From Arion vulgaris (lineage: Eukaryota; Mollusca; Gastropoda; Stylommatophora; Arionidae), in the NCBI GenBank assembly GCA_020796225.1, contig CM036761.1, positions 35,724,928 through 35,788,927 on the forward strand: a DNA stretch of 64,000 nt, read 5' to 3'. Below the pieces are notes generated by a model. The model saw nothing but the letters and a program-made list of their open reading frames with translations. It was not told the origin of the DNA and made no database searches. Below, one piece after another: positions 1 to 10,898 of this stretch (position 1 is its first letter; the number at the start of each line of letters is the position of its first letter). The position numbers and the translations under genes are program-made.

Positions 1-173
1 TTCTACACCTGAGTATGCGTATGTGTAATCTAGATGTAACTTCTTGCAGCCTTGTCCTTTGGTGCGTGTGTCTGCTAGTCCTAATATTGCTATTTTACGT
101 TTTTTCATTTGTTCTACGATGTCTTGAAATTTTCCTCGTGCTCCACAGATATTAATAGTGCATATCTTGATGT
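1..173 (-). pseudogene. LINE endonuclease-domain fragment
   Basis: The minus strand reads open from about 173 to the window edge and gives the start of an apurinic-type endonuclease of a non-LTR retrotransposon. Pieces such as NIKICTINICGARGKF and KKRKIAILGLADTRTKG match the usual opening of that domain (a start like IATWNVRTL, then ILGLSETRW). It has no start codon and runs off the edge, so it is a fragment of a longer element to the left. It lies inside or upstream of the cathepsin L-like gene, on the opposite strand. Family level is not resolved. Confidence 0.75.
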
Positions 174-581
174 TATTTCTTGGTTTCCCCCCCTGTGTCC
201 CTGCTTACCGTTTTTCGAAATCTCTTCATAATTCTACGAGCACAAATTGGATTATACCACTGTCGGCTTGCTAGGCCTGTCCCAGTGGCTTCAGAATTCC
301 CTAGATGGGTCACACGGTGCACTAGACTATCACATTCAGGCTAGAATACACAAATTCCATCCAAAGAAAACTGAAAATCGACTTCGGTTAGAGGCCGGCA
401 GAAATTCACAACCAGCTTGCCGCGCCATCTTGACCGGAAGTCCACACATTATGGTAACATTGAAATATCGTGAGTTTCACGAATTCCCGTGCACCTAACC
501 CAGTCGACTTTGAAAGCGGAAAGCATATGACGTTATAATTGGGATACCATTGTATAGTTATAGGCGTATCTCGCTATTTGT
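174..581. other. No gene recognised
   Basis: An 83-codon frame is open at 247-498 (+), but it resembles nothing I know and has no splice or promoter context. It may be the 5' flank or terminal region of the transposon that follows. I looked for terminal inverted repeats matching the region after 1908 and found only weak partial similarity. Confidence 0.4.
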
Positions 582-1908
582 ATGAAGCTATTGTATCATA
601 TTTGTTGGCTTATCAAAACTGACATTGATATCACATTCATAATGAGTCTGAAGTGCACATTTATAACAATGCAGAAGGTTACAGTTTTACTATACCAACA
701 CTTCCGTAGGGAATCTAAGAGAGGTCATCTATATTGCGATATTCATAAACCTGAGAAACGAGCGCAACTGGCGCTTGGTCTGAATAGAGAATCCTTTTCC
801 CGATGGATTAAACAGGACACAAAGTGCACTAATGTCAAGCAAGGAAGGAAAAGAACAATTGACGACTTTGACATAGATGTCATAAGACGGGAGCTCTTGA
901 AAATGTTTGCGACAAATCAACTTGTTACTCTCAGGAAACTGAAATTAAAACTGCAATCAGATTGCAGCATAGACATTTCTAAAAGTACTCTATGAAAATT
1001 GTAAGAGCCGCCGGCTTCACCTTCAGAAAAACTATAGGCGACAGGAATATTATTTGTGAAAAGCCACATTTAATTGCTGCCCGAAGTAAATACCTGAGGC
1101 AGATCCGTGAGCGGCGGAGGCAATGCTATGATATTGTATATTTGGACGAATCCTGGGTCAATGCTCACCACACCAATGCTAAAGAATGGCAATCAGTAGA
1201 CGGTGAACAGAAAAGAAAAATACCAAGCAGCAAAGACCAGCGTATTATACTAACACATGCAGGAAGTAGTGAAGAAGGTCTTGTCCATGACGCTGGACTT
1301 ATTTTCCAATCAAAAAGTACCGACGGTAGAGACTACCACACAGAAATGAATGGACATATTTTCAGGCACTGGATGGAGAAAGATCTACTTCCAATTCTAA
1401 ACAGACCATCATGCTTGGTAATGGATAATGCATCCTATCACAACGCAGTATCAGCGGAAGACAAAGTACGAACTGCATCAAATACAAAAGATCAAATTAG
1501 GACTTGGCTTGCTAAGGAAAATGTCAGCTTCGATGATACATATTTGAAACCCGAGTTGTTGCACCTGGTGGGGATGACAAATAAGACAAAGGTGTTTTAT
1601 ATTGACAAAATCATTGCGGAATACGGCCACACGTCTTTGCGACTACCTCCATATCATGCTCACCTCAATCCGATAGAGCTTGTCTGGGCTAAAGTAAAGG
1701 GCAAGTTGCCGAACAGAACAGGACGTTTAAAATATGTGATGTTGAAGTTCTGACACGTGAGTCCCTCTCAATGATAGACATGCAGTTCTGGAAGAAGTGT
1801 GTTGAACATGTGCTCCGAGAGGAAGACGAGTACTGGCACCGAGATGGATTACAATTTGTCCAGCCAGTAACAATTATCAACCTCATGGAATCGTCAGATT
1901 CGGGATGA
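582..1908 (+). pseudogene. DDE transposase, IS630/Tc1/mariner superfamily, DD82E-like, frameshifted
   Basis: Three overlapping frames make up one transposase. The first (582-995) carries a helix-turn-helix-type N-terminus. The second (992-1753) carries the catalytic core: YLDESWVN (first Asp at residue 52 of this frame), VMDNASYH (second Asp, 145) and LNPIELVWAK (Glu, 229). The third (about 1727-1908) gives a Trp/Glu-rich C-terminus ending in TGA. There are 83 residues between the second Asp and the Glu, far more than the 34-41 of classic Tc1/mariner and close to the DD82E (Sailor) group as I recall it. Two frame changes, near 990 and 1727, break the gene, so this copy cannot make a full protein. 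No terminal inverted repeats were found by eye. Confidence 0.85.
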
Positions 1909-2489
1909 TACAAATCATATTTTGATTACAGACTGAGAAATAGCAACGTATACATTTCCATATCCAAATGCGTCTACCATCATACAATTTGTGGTGAAGT
2001 TAAGACACCCTGGGGTCTAATGGTGACCGAAGGGAGGACTAACTGTTGCATATTGTATCCAAGTTCACGATTGCACATAAAGGGCAACACACTTAATTAC
2101 TTGACCTATCAAGTTAATATGGAGATACACCTATGAATAGAATTGACATGGACAAATTCTAGGGATACTGTAAAATCTAAAATTTGAGCCCCCGTATTTG
2201 CAATTGTCATAAAAGATCAAAGGAATTTGCCGATGTGCAAAATCCGTAGCATCTACGGACTACTGGTTAGCTTTATTTTAGCGTCATGGATATTCTAAGG
2301 CTGCATGCAAAAATCACTGAGATCCAACAGGTAGTTTTCGAGAAAATCAATTTCAAACGTGCTCACGAATTAATGGACAGACTATAATAGAGACTAGTCG
2401 ACACCAACTCTGACAACTCTGATGGATGCATAGCCATGTGTAGAACACACATTGTAGACCTAGAAACCCATGATCTAGCATAACCACTA
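1909..2489. other. No gene recognised
   Basis: AT-rich sequence between the transposase and a LINE remnant. It probably includes the 3' end of the DD82E-like element, but no boundary can be drawn. Confidence 0.4.
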
Positions 2490-2606
2490 ACTTGAACACA
2501 GATGTGGACTTGTTTGAGTAGGCATTCAGTGGCCACCACAATACTGCAATAATAGGGAAAACGAAATTGCCGATAGTCTTGCCAAAGAAGGAGAAAAGCT
2601 GCCAAA
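2490..2606 (+). pseudogene. LINE RNase H fragment
   Basis: From 2554 the sequence reads RENEIADSLAKEGEKLPN, the end of an RNase H domain of the kind found in non-LTR elements (GNEIADxLAKEG). The preceding His-Ser stretch is in a shifted frame, so it is decayed. It lies just before the first visible cathepsin exon. Confidence 0.65.
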
Positions 2607-2815
2607 TATATATATGAACAAAAAGGACAGAAAAATATATAAGAGAATATTTTATCCCATTCTAAAATAAATGAGATTTGTCTGCCTGCCCAATTTATCG
2701 ACTTTTTCTCTGACTTTTCTAGTATCTAAGACATTTTAGTTTTTAATAGAACATTTGGTAGGTCGATGTCTGCTTAAGTTATATTCTAACATGCAGAAAA
2801 ACAATTCAAATCTGA

Positions 2816-3129
<314 letters not shown>

Positions 3130-3590
3130 ATAAGAACAAAAATCAAATGTTTAAGAGCCTGCGTTTTTCCCTCTGAAACATATGGTTGTGAGACATGGAC
3201 CATTGCCAAAGCGGTGGAGAAGATCATTAATGCTTTTGAATGCAAATGCTACAGAAGATTACTTAGAATATCATTGACAAAGAAAAGAACAAATGCTTCT
3301 GCTCTGCAAGAGCTTGCTATTAAAGAGAGTTGACTATTAAAGAGCATAACATTAAGTAAAATTTAATATTTCGGACACATTAAACGACATCGGTGCCTAG
3401 ATGAGATCATTTTGGAGGGAGTGGTGCCTGGAAGAAGAATGAGAGGAAAACCTAGAAGACAATGGGTGCAAGATTTCATTGACGATTTGAGAATGACTGC
3501 TGCTGACGCCGGTCAACTTGCATAGAACAGAGAGTTTTTCATGACTGCTGTCATGGGAGCCAAGTTCCGGAAAGAACAAGCAGCTTGATG
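3130..3590 (+). pseudogene. LINE family T, C-terminal tail
   Basis: This is the C-terminal end of a non-LTR retrotransposon polyprotein with several stops. It reads YGCETWTIAK, then FGHIKRHRCLDEIILEG, then VVPGRRMRGKPRRQWVQD and MTAADAGQLA. The same motif string recurs at least seven times in this window. Typical of 5'-truncated LINE copies. Confidence 0.8.
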
Positions 3591-3739
3591 TTGATGATGA
3601 ATATTAATAATACAAAAAATGTGATAATTAACGGAACAATTGAGCAGTTCAAATTGAAATAGATGGAACGAACTGGAACAAATCAAGTATTTTTTTAATA
3701 ACGTGGATATACAAATTGAACAGGTGATGGAAGAACGTG

Positions 3740-3885
3740 TGCTACGTTCGCCGGCTATCAATTCAGGCGTAGTCATGACGCCTGGTATGGCGCTTCTGAC
3801 TAATTTTTTGCCTAAAGGCTTACTTCCATTTCTATCGGACTCCCTCTCCATAGAGGCGGGCTTTCTCCAACTTAAGAGGTGTTGA
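3740..3885 (+). repeat. Dispersed repeat J, copy 1
   Basis: The segment with cgccggctatcaattcaggcg and cttctgactaa resembles segments at 22655-22790 and 47045-47170. The three diverged copies share 'attcaggc/tgta', 'gcttctgatt' and 'gcttactt' blocks. No coding content; class unknown. Confidence 0.5.
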
Positions 3886-4089
3886 AAAATGTAAAATTGA
3901 AATTAAGCCAAGAATGCTGCTGGTTAAAACTGCATTTAACAAAAGTATTAGACAGATAGTGACATCGAAACAAAGAGGACTAAAATAAAAACTATTATGA
4001 AATGCTATGTATAGTCTTCATTTATATTATTATTATCTAGCTTTTCTCTGTTGAAACTTGGCTCACATGACAGCAGCTATAAATGACAT

Positions 4090-4347
4090 CTTCGTCCGAG
4101 TGGTTACCGGGGCCCAAATTTGGTGTGTAAAGAATAGAACCACTGTTACCTGCCATGCATGTCGTAAGAGGCGAGTACGGAGGTTTGGCTGAAATCGGAT
4201 GCATATGTCCTAAGCGTGTAGAAGCCTATGCGTTTAGGGACCTACAAACCAATGTGCAACGTATACACGTTCTTGGCAAAGATCAAACATATCACAAAGA
4301 GTGATTAAAATTGGTCGTAAAGAACGAACGCAAAGAAGAAGAAGAAG
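4090..4347 (+). mobile_element. SINE A, copy 1
   Basis: It starts at the gagtggttaccgggg block, passes through gtaaagaatagaaccactg and taagaggcg, and ends caaagagtgattaaaattgg plus an (AAG)n tail. Same layout as copies at 16267-16514, 54831-55081 and 56819-57067. The leading block resembles a tRNA A box, but a clear B box is not visible. Confidence 0.75.
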
Positions 4348-4349
4348 AA

Positions 4350-4520
4350 AGACATCTTGTTTTTGAGGTGTTCAAGTTCTACCGCAGTCATAGTCAACTG
4401 GTCTATGACATTCTGCCTCCATCTTCTTAGTCTTCTTCTCCTCCGTCTGCCCGGTATCATGACCTCCAAAATGATCTCCGGAGACCAATGTCGCTTTGTA
4501 TGTTCAAAATATATCATTTA
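4350..4520 (-). pseudogene. LINE family T tail
   Basis: The minus strand reads EHTKRHWSPEIILEVMIPGR followed by an Arg-rich run and NVIDQLTMTAVELEHL, the GH.KRH...ILE..VPGRR tail of family T. It abuts the (AAG)n tail of the SINE to its left. Confidence 0.7.
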
Positions 4521-4679
4521 TCTAATTTTGTTTCTTCACCTTCAACCACTTCTCTTCAATTTTAAGATGTTTGCAAAATCGATTGCCTTTGCTAGTGCTA
4601 TAGAAGTACTCAGAAGACCATGAACAGAAAGAAAAAAAACGTCAATTTTGCAACAACTTTAAGTTGAAGGGAAAGGGTT

Positions 4680-5397
4680 GATAGAGAAGAAACATATGAG
4701 AAAAGTGAAATATTTCAACCTGATACCGGGCAGATGAAGGAGAGGAAGTCCGAAGAGAAGATGGTGAAAGATATCATAGACGAGTTGAGTATGACTGCTG
4801 ATGACACCGAAACATTTAGCGCAACTGTCGGGAGCCAAGTTCTGACAGCGACAAGCTACATGATAATGATGAGAGTAGTTATTAACAACAACAAAGATTG
4901 TAGAAACGAAATCAGAAGACTGGTCATGGCATTTCAGACGGTGATTACTATGAAGAAACTATGACAGAACACTAGCAAAGAAACGGACGTAACTCCTGAG
5001 AATATGAATTTTTTTTCTGTGGTAAAATGTGTATGTGAATCATGGACCATAAAACAAACATTACAGAGCAAAGCTGAATTTGTATACAAAGTGCTACAGA
5101 AAAATTATTGGCACACACCAGACATAGAAGAAATAAGTATAGATATCCTACAAGAACTGAACATTGAGGAACAATAGCTCATAAACAACATCATGTCCAG
5201 GAAACTGAAATCGGTTTTTTTTCACATTAAACGCCATAGTGGTTTGAAAAGAAAAGTAATGGTAGTCATTGCTCCTGGCAGACAAGCCAGGAGACAACCA
5301 AGACGACAATTACAACAAAACATAAAAGATTCCATGAACATGACATTTCATGGGAAAGAACTTACTAGACATCGAGTTTTTCAGCTGGGCTGTAATT
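4680..5397 (+). pseudogene. LINE family T, two degraded tail segments
   Basis: From 4690 to 4860 a decayed PGR...RRKMVKDIIDELSMTADD segment is present. From 5010 to 5397 a longer one reads CESWTIKQT, then INNIMSRKLKSVFFHIKRH and RRQLQQNIKDSMNMTFHG. Both have stops and shifts. They are two overlapping truncated insertions or one rearranged copy. Confidence 0.65.
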
Positions 5398-5426
5398 AAA
5401 ACAATATTCTGCAAAGTGCATGCTAT

Positions 5427-5595
5427 AGAACAGTGGAGAGACATGATCAAACAACTTAATTGCTAGTCTCTGTACACCTAATCTGAAGGAAATTAGTGAT
5501 TAGTAATCTTAGAACAGTGGAAAGACATAATCAGACAACTTAATTGCTAGTCTCTGTACACCTAATCTGAAGGAAATTTGTGATTAGTAATCTTA
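5427..5595. repeat. 84-bp tandem duplication
   Basis: A segment starting agaacagtgg (5427) is repeated at 5511 after exactly 84 bp, with only a few differences. Both copies end gattagtaatctta. It is a local direct duplication in the intron just before the next cathepsin exon. Confidence 0.9.
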
Positions 5596-5645
5596 TTGTG
5601 ACACTTTGTTCATGTACTTAAATTTTTATTTGTTACAAATTAAAG

Positions 5646-5750
5646 GAAGGAAAATGCCACTTCAAAAGCACTCATGTAGGAGCAACAGTAAAATCTTTTA
5701 AAGACGTTGAAAAAGGCAGTGAAGATGATCTCCAGAAGGCTGTAGCTGAA
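5646..5750 (+). CDS. CTSL: Cathepsin L-like protease, second exon in window
   Basis: Thirty-five codons between acceptor attaaag and donor gtgagt, phase 0 at both ends. It codes EGKCHFKSTHVGATV, then KDVEKGSEDDLQKAVAE, the usual GKC...TGFVDIxxGSEEDLQKAVA segment of cathepsin L between the GCNGGLM loop and the active-site His. It contains one conserved Cys. Confidence 0.93.
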
Positions 5751-5887
5751 GTGAGTTTTAATAAATTTATACTACAAATATAATAAATAAAATTTCTTGC
5801 AGTATTTTCAGATCTTACGGTATGAAGTCTAATCCTAGTGTGCAGGAGGTATGAGGGCCAATATCTTTCCTCACGTCTGGAACGTCC

Positions 5888-5965
5888 AGTGTGGGATTGA
5901 ACCCCCAACCCTCTTGTATCCTAGTAGGCAGGCGAACACTTATGCATTACGCTAATCCGTCCCAC
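5888..5965 (-). mobile_element. tRNA-like SINE head
   Basis: On the minus strand the sequence reads like a tRNA: a TAGCGTAATGCATAAGTG A-box-like block followed by gggggttcaatcccac, a good B box. No body or tail is assigned. Probably a truncated tRNA-derived SINE. Confidence 0.5.
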
Positions 5966-6245
5966 TCTTTAAATATTAACTAAATCAATATGTCTGCATT
6001 TTTCTTATTCTGTCTTTTCTTTCATATGTTAGATTGAATATTTTCAAAGAAAGTATTCGCCAGGTAAAGATTATCAATAGCTCTATAGAGCCAACATGAA
6101 ATGTAATGGTGATGGTTGTACACATTTTTTAATGGTTTTACAAATACGATGGGAAGTCAATAAGTAAGCCACAAATGGCTGTAGAAAAATAACTAAACCT
6201 GATAACAACTTGAAACCAGTTTATTTTTATGCATACATTGTCCCT

Positions 6246-6735
6246 TTATTTCTCAACATAATTTTCAGCAACATTGATGCACTTATCCCATCCTTTTTTA
6301 TCAGTTCTCCCAATCCAGCTGCATAGAACTGCGTGCTCTGTTTTTAAACCACGTTTTCACTTCACATTCAACTTCGGCGTCATTCGCGAAATGTCTCCGG
6401 CCAAGGTGGATTTTCAGTGGACCACAAAGGTGGAAATCGTTAGGGGCTAAGTCGGGATTGTAAGGTGGATGTTCCAGAACTTCCCACCTTAGTTGGTTAA
6501 TTTTCTCCTGAGTTAATCGAGCCGTGTGTGGTCTGGCATTGTCGTGAAGAAGCAACACTCCTCTAGTCAGCAGTTCTGGACGTTTTTTCTGTAGCTAGTG
6601 TTCAGCAGGCATTTTTTGTGCTGTGATACAATTGTAATTGCATACGTGACTTGTTTTCATACGAAAACTACATAACCGCTGTTTAAGTCTGTCTGTACTG
6701 CTGGAAGCCATTTTGAAACTACAAGAACTTAGAAA
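6246..6735 (-). pseudogene. mariner transposase remnant, internally deleted
   Basis: The minus strand encodes LLHDNARPHTARLTQEKI, then HPPYNPDLAPNDFHLCG. These carry the second and third catalytic Asp of mariner (DD34D) transposases. A shift after residue LDWEN leads into GWDKCINVAENYVEK and a stop at 6246. To the right a short Met-initiated piece (6595-6717) may be N-terminal sequence, so most of the N-terminal half is missing. It borders the satellite array on its right. Confidence 0.8.
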
Positions 6736-6752
6736 GTGATATCTTCTACGAA

Positions 6753-8886
6753 CACTACATACAAACACTACATACAAACACTACATACGAAGACTACATA
6801 CAAACACTACATACAAACACTACATACAAACACTACATACAAACACTACATACAAACACTACATACAAACACTACATACAAACACTACATACAAACACTA
6901 CATACAAACACTACATACAAACACTACATACAAACACTACATACAAACACTACATACGAACACTACATACGAACACTACATACGAACACTACATACGAAC
7001 ACTACATACAAACACTACATACAAACACTACATACGAACACTACATACGAACACTACATACGAACACTACATACGAACACTACATACGAACACTACATAC
7101 AAACACTACATACAAACACTACATACGAACACTACACGCTACATACGAACACTACATACAGAACTACATACAGAACACTACATACGAACACTACATACGA
7201 ACACTACATACAAACACTACATACAAACACTACATACGAACACTACACGCTACATACGAACACTACATACGAACACTACATACGAACACTACACGCTACA
7301 TACGAACACTACATACGAACACTACATACGAACACTGCATACGAACACTACATACGAACACTACATACATGAACACTACATACGAACACTACATACAAAC
7401 ACTACATACGAACACTACATACGAACACTACATACAAACACTACATACAAACACTACATACGAACACTACACGCTACATACGAACATTACATACGAACAC
7501 TACATACGAACACTACACGCTACATACGAACACTACATACGAACACTACACGCTACATACGAACACTACATAAGAACACTACATACGAACACTACATACG
7601 AACACTACATACGAACACTACACGCTACATACGAACACTACATACGAACACTACATAAGAACACTACATACGAACACTACGCTACATACAAACACTACAT
7701 AAGAACACTACATACAAACACTACATACAAACACTACATACAAACACTACATACAAACACTACATACAAACACTACATACAAACACTACACGCTACATAC
7801 GAACACTACATACAAACACTACATACAAACACTACACGCTACATACGAACACTACATACGAACACTACATACGAACACTACATACAAACACTACATACGA
7901 ACACTACATACAAACACTACACGCTACATACAAACACTACATACAAACACTACATACGAACACTACACGCTACATACGAACACTACATACGAACACTACA
8001 TACGAACACTACATACGGACACTACATACAAACACTACATACAAACACTACATACAAACACTACATACAAACGCTACATACGAACACTACATACAAACAC
8101 TACATACGAATACTACATACGAACACTACATACGAACACTACATACAAACACTACATACGAACACTACATACAAACACTACATACAAACACTACATACAA
8201 ACACTACATACAAACACTACATACAAACACTACATACAAACACTACATGCAAACACTACATACAAACACTACATACAAACACTACATACAAACACTACAT
8301 ACAAACACTACATACAAACACTACATACAAGCACTACATACGAACACTACATACAAACACTACATACAAACACTACATACAAACACTACATACAAACACT
8401 ACATACAAACACTACATACAAACACTACATATAAACACTACATACAAACACTACATACAAACACTACATACGAACACTACATACAACACTACATACGAAC
8501 ACTACATACGAACACTACATACGAACACTACGCTACATACGAACACTACGCTACATACGAACACTACATACGAACACTACATACAAACACTACATACAAA
8601 CACTACATACGAACACTACACGCTACATACGAACACTACATACGAACACTACGCTACATACAAACACTACATACAAACACTACATACAAACACTACATAC
8701 CAACACTACATACGAACACTACACGCTACATACGAACACTACATACGAACACTACATACGAACACTACATACAAACACTACATACAAACACTACATACGA
8801 ACACTACATACAAACACTACATACGAACACTACATACGAACACTACATACAAACACTACATACAAACACTACGCTACATATAAACC
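6753..8886. repeat. Satellite of 13-bp units (ACATACRAACACT), about 160 copies
   Basis: About 2.1 kb is made of a 13-bp unit with two main variants, acatacaaacact and acatacgaacact. Occasional acgct insertions give an 18-bp spacing, and a few single-base changes are present. Three units make 39 bp, so one frame stays open for hundreds of codons with a 13-residue period. The array lies in the cathepsin intron between 5750 and 11573, next to a mariner remnant. The A-variant dominates at the left end and around 8160-8460; the G-variant dominates elsewhere. Confidence 0.97.
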
Positions 8887-8924
8887 ACTTGTTAAACCAC
8901 TAATGAATTTGTGTAACTTGGAAG

Positions 8925-9062
8925 AAAAGTTTCAACAGAGAGAGATTCTGAAAAGGATACAGAAAGACTACGTAAAGCACAGCAAACTTTTGTCATGCTG
9001 AAAAACTTATTGAGATCAAAGGAACTTGGTTTGAAGACCAAACTCAGAATATTAAAAAAGTA
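8925..9062 (+). pseudogene. LINE fragment following the reverse transcriptase domain
   Basis: Reads DTERLRKAQQTFVMLKNLL, then RSKELGLKTKLRILKK and a stop. It matches the RI.KA..AF..L..IW.S..LS..TKL.IFNS stretch found after the RT domain of many LINEs. Confidence 0.7.
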
Positions 9063-9082
9063 ACATTTTTCTTTCTTTTTCC

Positions 9083-9345
9083 AGCGCTTTTCATCGACCA
9101 CTTGTTAACCACTCTTTGTGATTTACATGTGATCTGAGCCTAACAGCGATTTTACGTTGTGTCAGTTATGTGACTACAAGTAGGCCAGCACATCCGATTT
9201 CTACGACGCTTTTTATTTACTAAGGTAGTTTCCTTAGCCCCTCCCCTCTCCCACCCACCGATCTCAGTCGCCTCTTACGACATGCCTTGTAGGTCGCAGT
9301 GTTACTATTCATTGCTCCCCTTGTGAGCCCAAGCAACACACGGAC
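9083..9345 (-). mobile_element. SINE B, copy 1
   Basis: Contains tgatctgagcctaa, gtaggccagcacatccgattt and cagtcgcctcttacgacatg, shared with copies at 26985-27170, 33095-33345, 39985-40235 and 55440-55710. The core (ccgattt, cttacgacatg, ctattc) is also shared with the reverse complement of SINE A, so the two are related. Confidence 0.75.
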
Positions 9346-9347
9346 GG

Positions 9348-9560
9348 AAAGGGATATAACCACTTCTAACTGGGAAACGGATATAACCACTTCTAACTGT
9401 GAAAGGGATATAACCACTTCTAACTGTGAAAGGGATATAACCACTTCTAACTGTGAAAGGGATATAACCACTTCTAACTGTGAAAGGGATATAACCACTT
9501 CTAACTGTGAAAGGGATATAACCACTTCTAACTGTGAAAGGGATATAACCACTTCTGTGA
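9348..9560. repeat. 27-bp minisatellite, about 8 copies
   Basis: Unit gaaagggatataaccacttc plus taactgt, repeated with almost no variation. Because 27 is a multiple of three, both strands stay open, giving false repeats of ERDITTSNC and SLSQLEVVI. Confidence 0.95.
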
Positions 9561-9675
9561 AAGGAGAACCAGAATGATCAGATGAAAACAAATAAAGTTA
9601 GACTAAGTATTAGAACATCAGAAGTTTCTCAACATTAGATAGATTGAACTGTCTCTGGAAAAATGCAGCTACATC

Positions 9676-10380
9676 AAATTTATCAGCTCTCTAGAATATA
9701 TGGAACATATATAAATATTATTAGCTCTCTATAATATATGGAACATATATAAATATTATCAGCTCTCTATAATATATTGAACATATATAAATATTATCAG
9801 CTCTCTATAATATATTGAACATATATAAATATTATCAGCTCTCTAGAATATATGGAACATATATAAATATTATCAGCTCTCTAGAATACGAGTATGTGGA
9901 ACATATATAAATATTATCAGCTCTCTAGAATATATGGAACATATATAAATATTATCAGCTCTCTAGAATATATGGAACATATATAAATATTAACAGCTCT
10001 CTAGAATATATGGAACATATATAAATATTATCAGCTCTCTAGAATATATGAAACATATATAAATATCAGCTCTCTAGAATACGAGTATATGGAACATATA
10101 TAAATATTATCAACTCTCTAGAATACGAGTATGTGGAACATATATAAATATTATCAACTCTCTAGAATACGAGTATATGGAACATATATAAATATTATCA
10201 GCTCTCTGGAATACGAGTATGTGGAACATATATAAATATTATCAACTCTCTAGAATACGAGTATGTGGAACATATATAAATATTATCAGCTCTCTAGAAT
10301 ACGAGTATGTGGAACATATATAAATATTATCAGCTCTCTAGAATACGAGTATGTGGAACATATATAAATAAATATTATCA
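9676..10380. repeat. 38/44-bp AT-rich minisatellite, 17 copies
   Basis: The unit has the blocks cagctctctagaatat and ggaacatatataaata. A 6-bp indel (acgagt) separates a 38-bp form, dominant on the left, from a 44-bp form, dominant on the right. It is followed directly by AT-rich flank and then a SINE. Confidence 0.95.
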
Positions 10381-10485
10381 AACAAACATATATAAACTTC
10401 TCAAACAATGCTCTCTGCATTTTACCTTAAACAATTGTTTCTACAAGTTTAATCAAATGTATGTATATGTATAAAACATATCGTG

Positions 10486-10887
10486 AACTCAAGCGGTAGT
10501 GAGCTTAAGTGGTAGTGAAGCGTACCTGGTTCAAACCCCGCGGTGGGCAAACCCCACGGTGGGCAAACCCCGCGGTGGGCAAACCCCGCGGTGGGCAAAC
10601 CCCGCGGTGGGCAAACCCCACGGTGGGCAAACCCCGCGGTGGGCAAACCCCGCGGTGGGCAAACCCCGCGGTGGGCAAACCCCACGGTGGGCAAACCCCG
10701 CGGTGGGCAAACCCCACGGTTTGGAAGAAAATTCGTTTTCGTGGGATTTTTACCAAAAAAATGTAAAAATAGTCCTCACCGTTCAGAAAGCAATGGAAAA
10801 CTACTGAACGTATAAGTGATGCCTAGAAAATCATCGATTTACTATGGCTACGTCCTGTAAAGGATATGCCACGATTTGCATGCATAT
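10486..10887 (+). mobile_element. SINE E with internal expansion
   Basis: A tRNA-like head (ttaagtggtagtgaagc, then cctggttcaaaccccgc as B box) is followed by a body with caccgttcagaaagcaatgg and ctactgaacgtataagt, ending ggatatgccacgatttg. Direct repeats aacatatcgtg at 10475-10485 and 10888-10898 are its TSD. A second copy is at 18945-19155 and a minus copy at 28172-28388. The stretch after the B box is expanded into twelve 16-bp units. Confidence 0.85.
10533..10724. repeat. 16-bp GC-rich array inside SINE E, 12 copies
   Basis: Unit aaaccccgcggtgggc, single in the other SINE E copies, occurs twelve times here. Units differ only by CGCGG versus CACGG, in the order G A G G G A G G G A G A. 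That suggests growth by a four-unit block. Confidence 0.95.
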
Positions 10888-10898
10888 AACATATCGTG

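Noticed and set aside
582..2200. Terminal inverted repeats of the DD82E-like element
   Set aside because: I compared sequences near 230-260 and 535-560 with the region 1909-2170 in reverse. Only matches of about 6-9 bases were found, not enough to mark ends.
6736..8883. A 715-codon open frame repeating HYIQTLHTNTTYK
   Set aside because: It is the translation of a 13-bp satellite. Three units make 39 bp, so the frame stays open by arithmetic. There is no start context, domain or splice logic.
6753..8886. CRISPR-like array of short repeats
   Set aside because: The units are contiguous with no unique spacers, and the genome is animal.
9220..9591. Repeat proteins SLSQLEVVI and ERDITTSNC
   Set aside because: Translations of the 27-bp minisatellite.
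10449..10815. Open frames on both strands (GKPRGGQTPRWANP, HRGVCPPRGLPTAGFA)
   Set aside because: Products of the 16-bp GC-rich array in SINE E. Both strands lack stops by composition.
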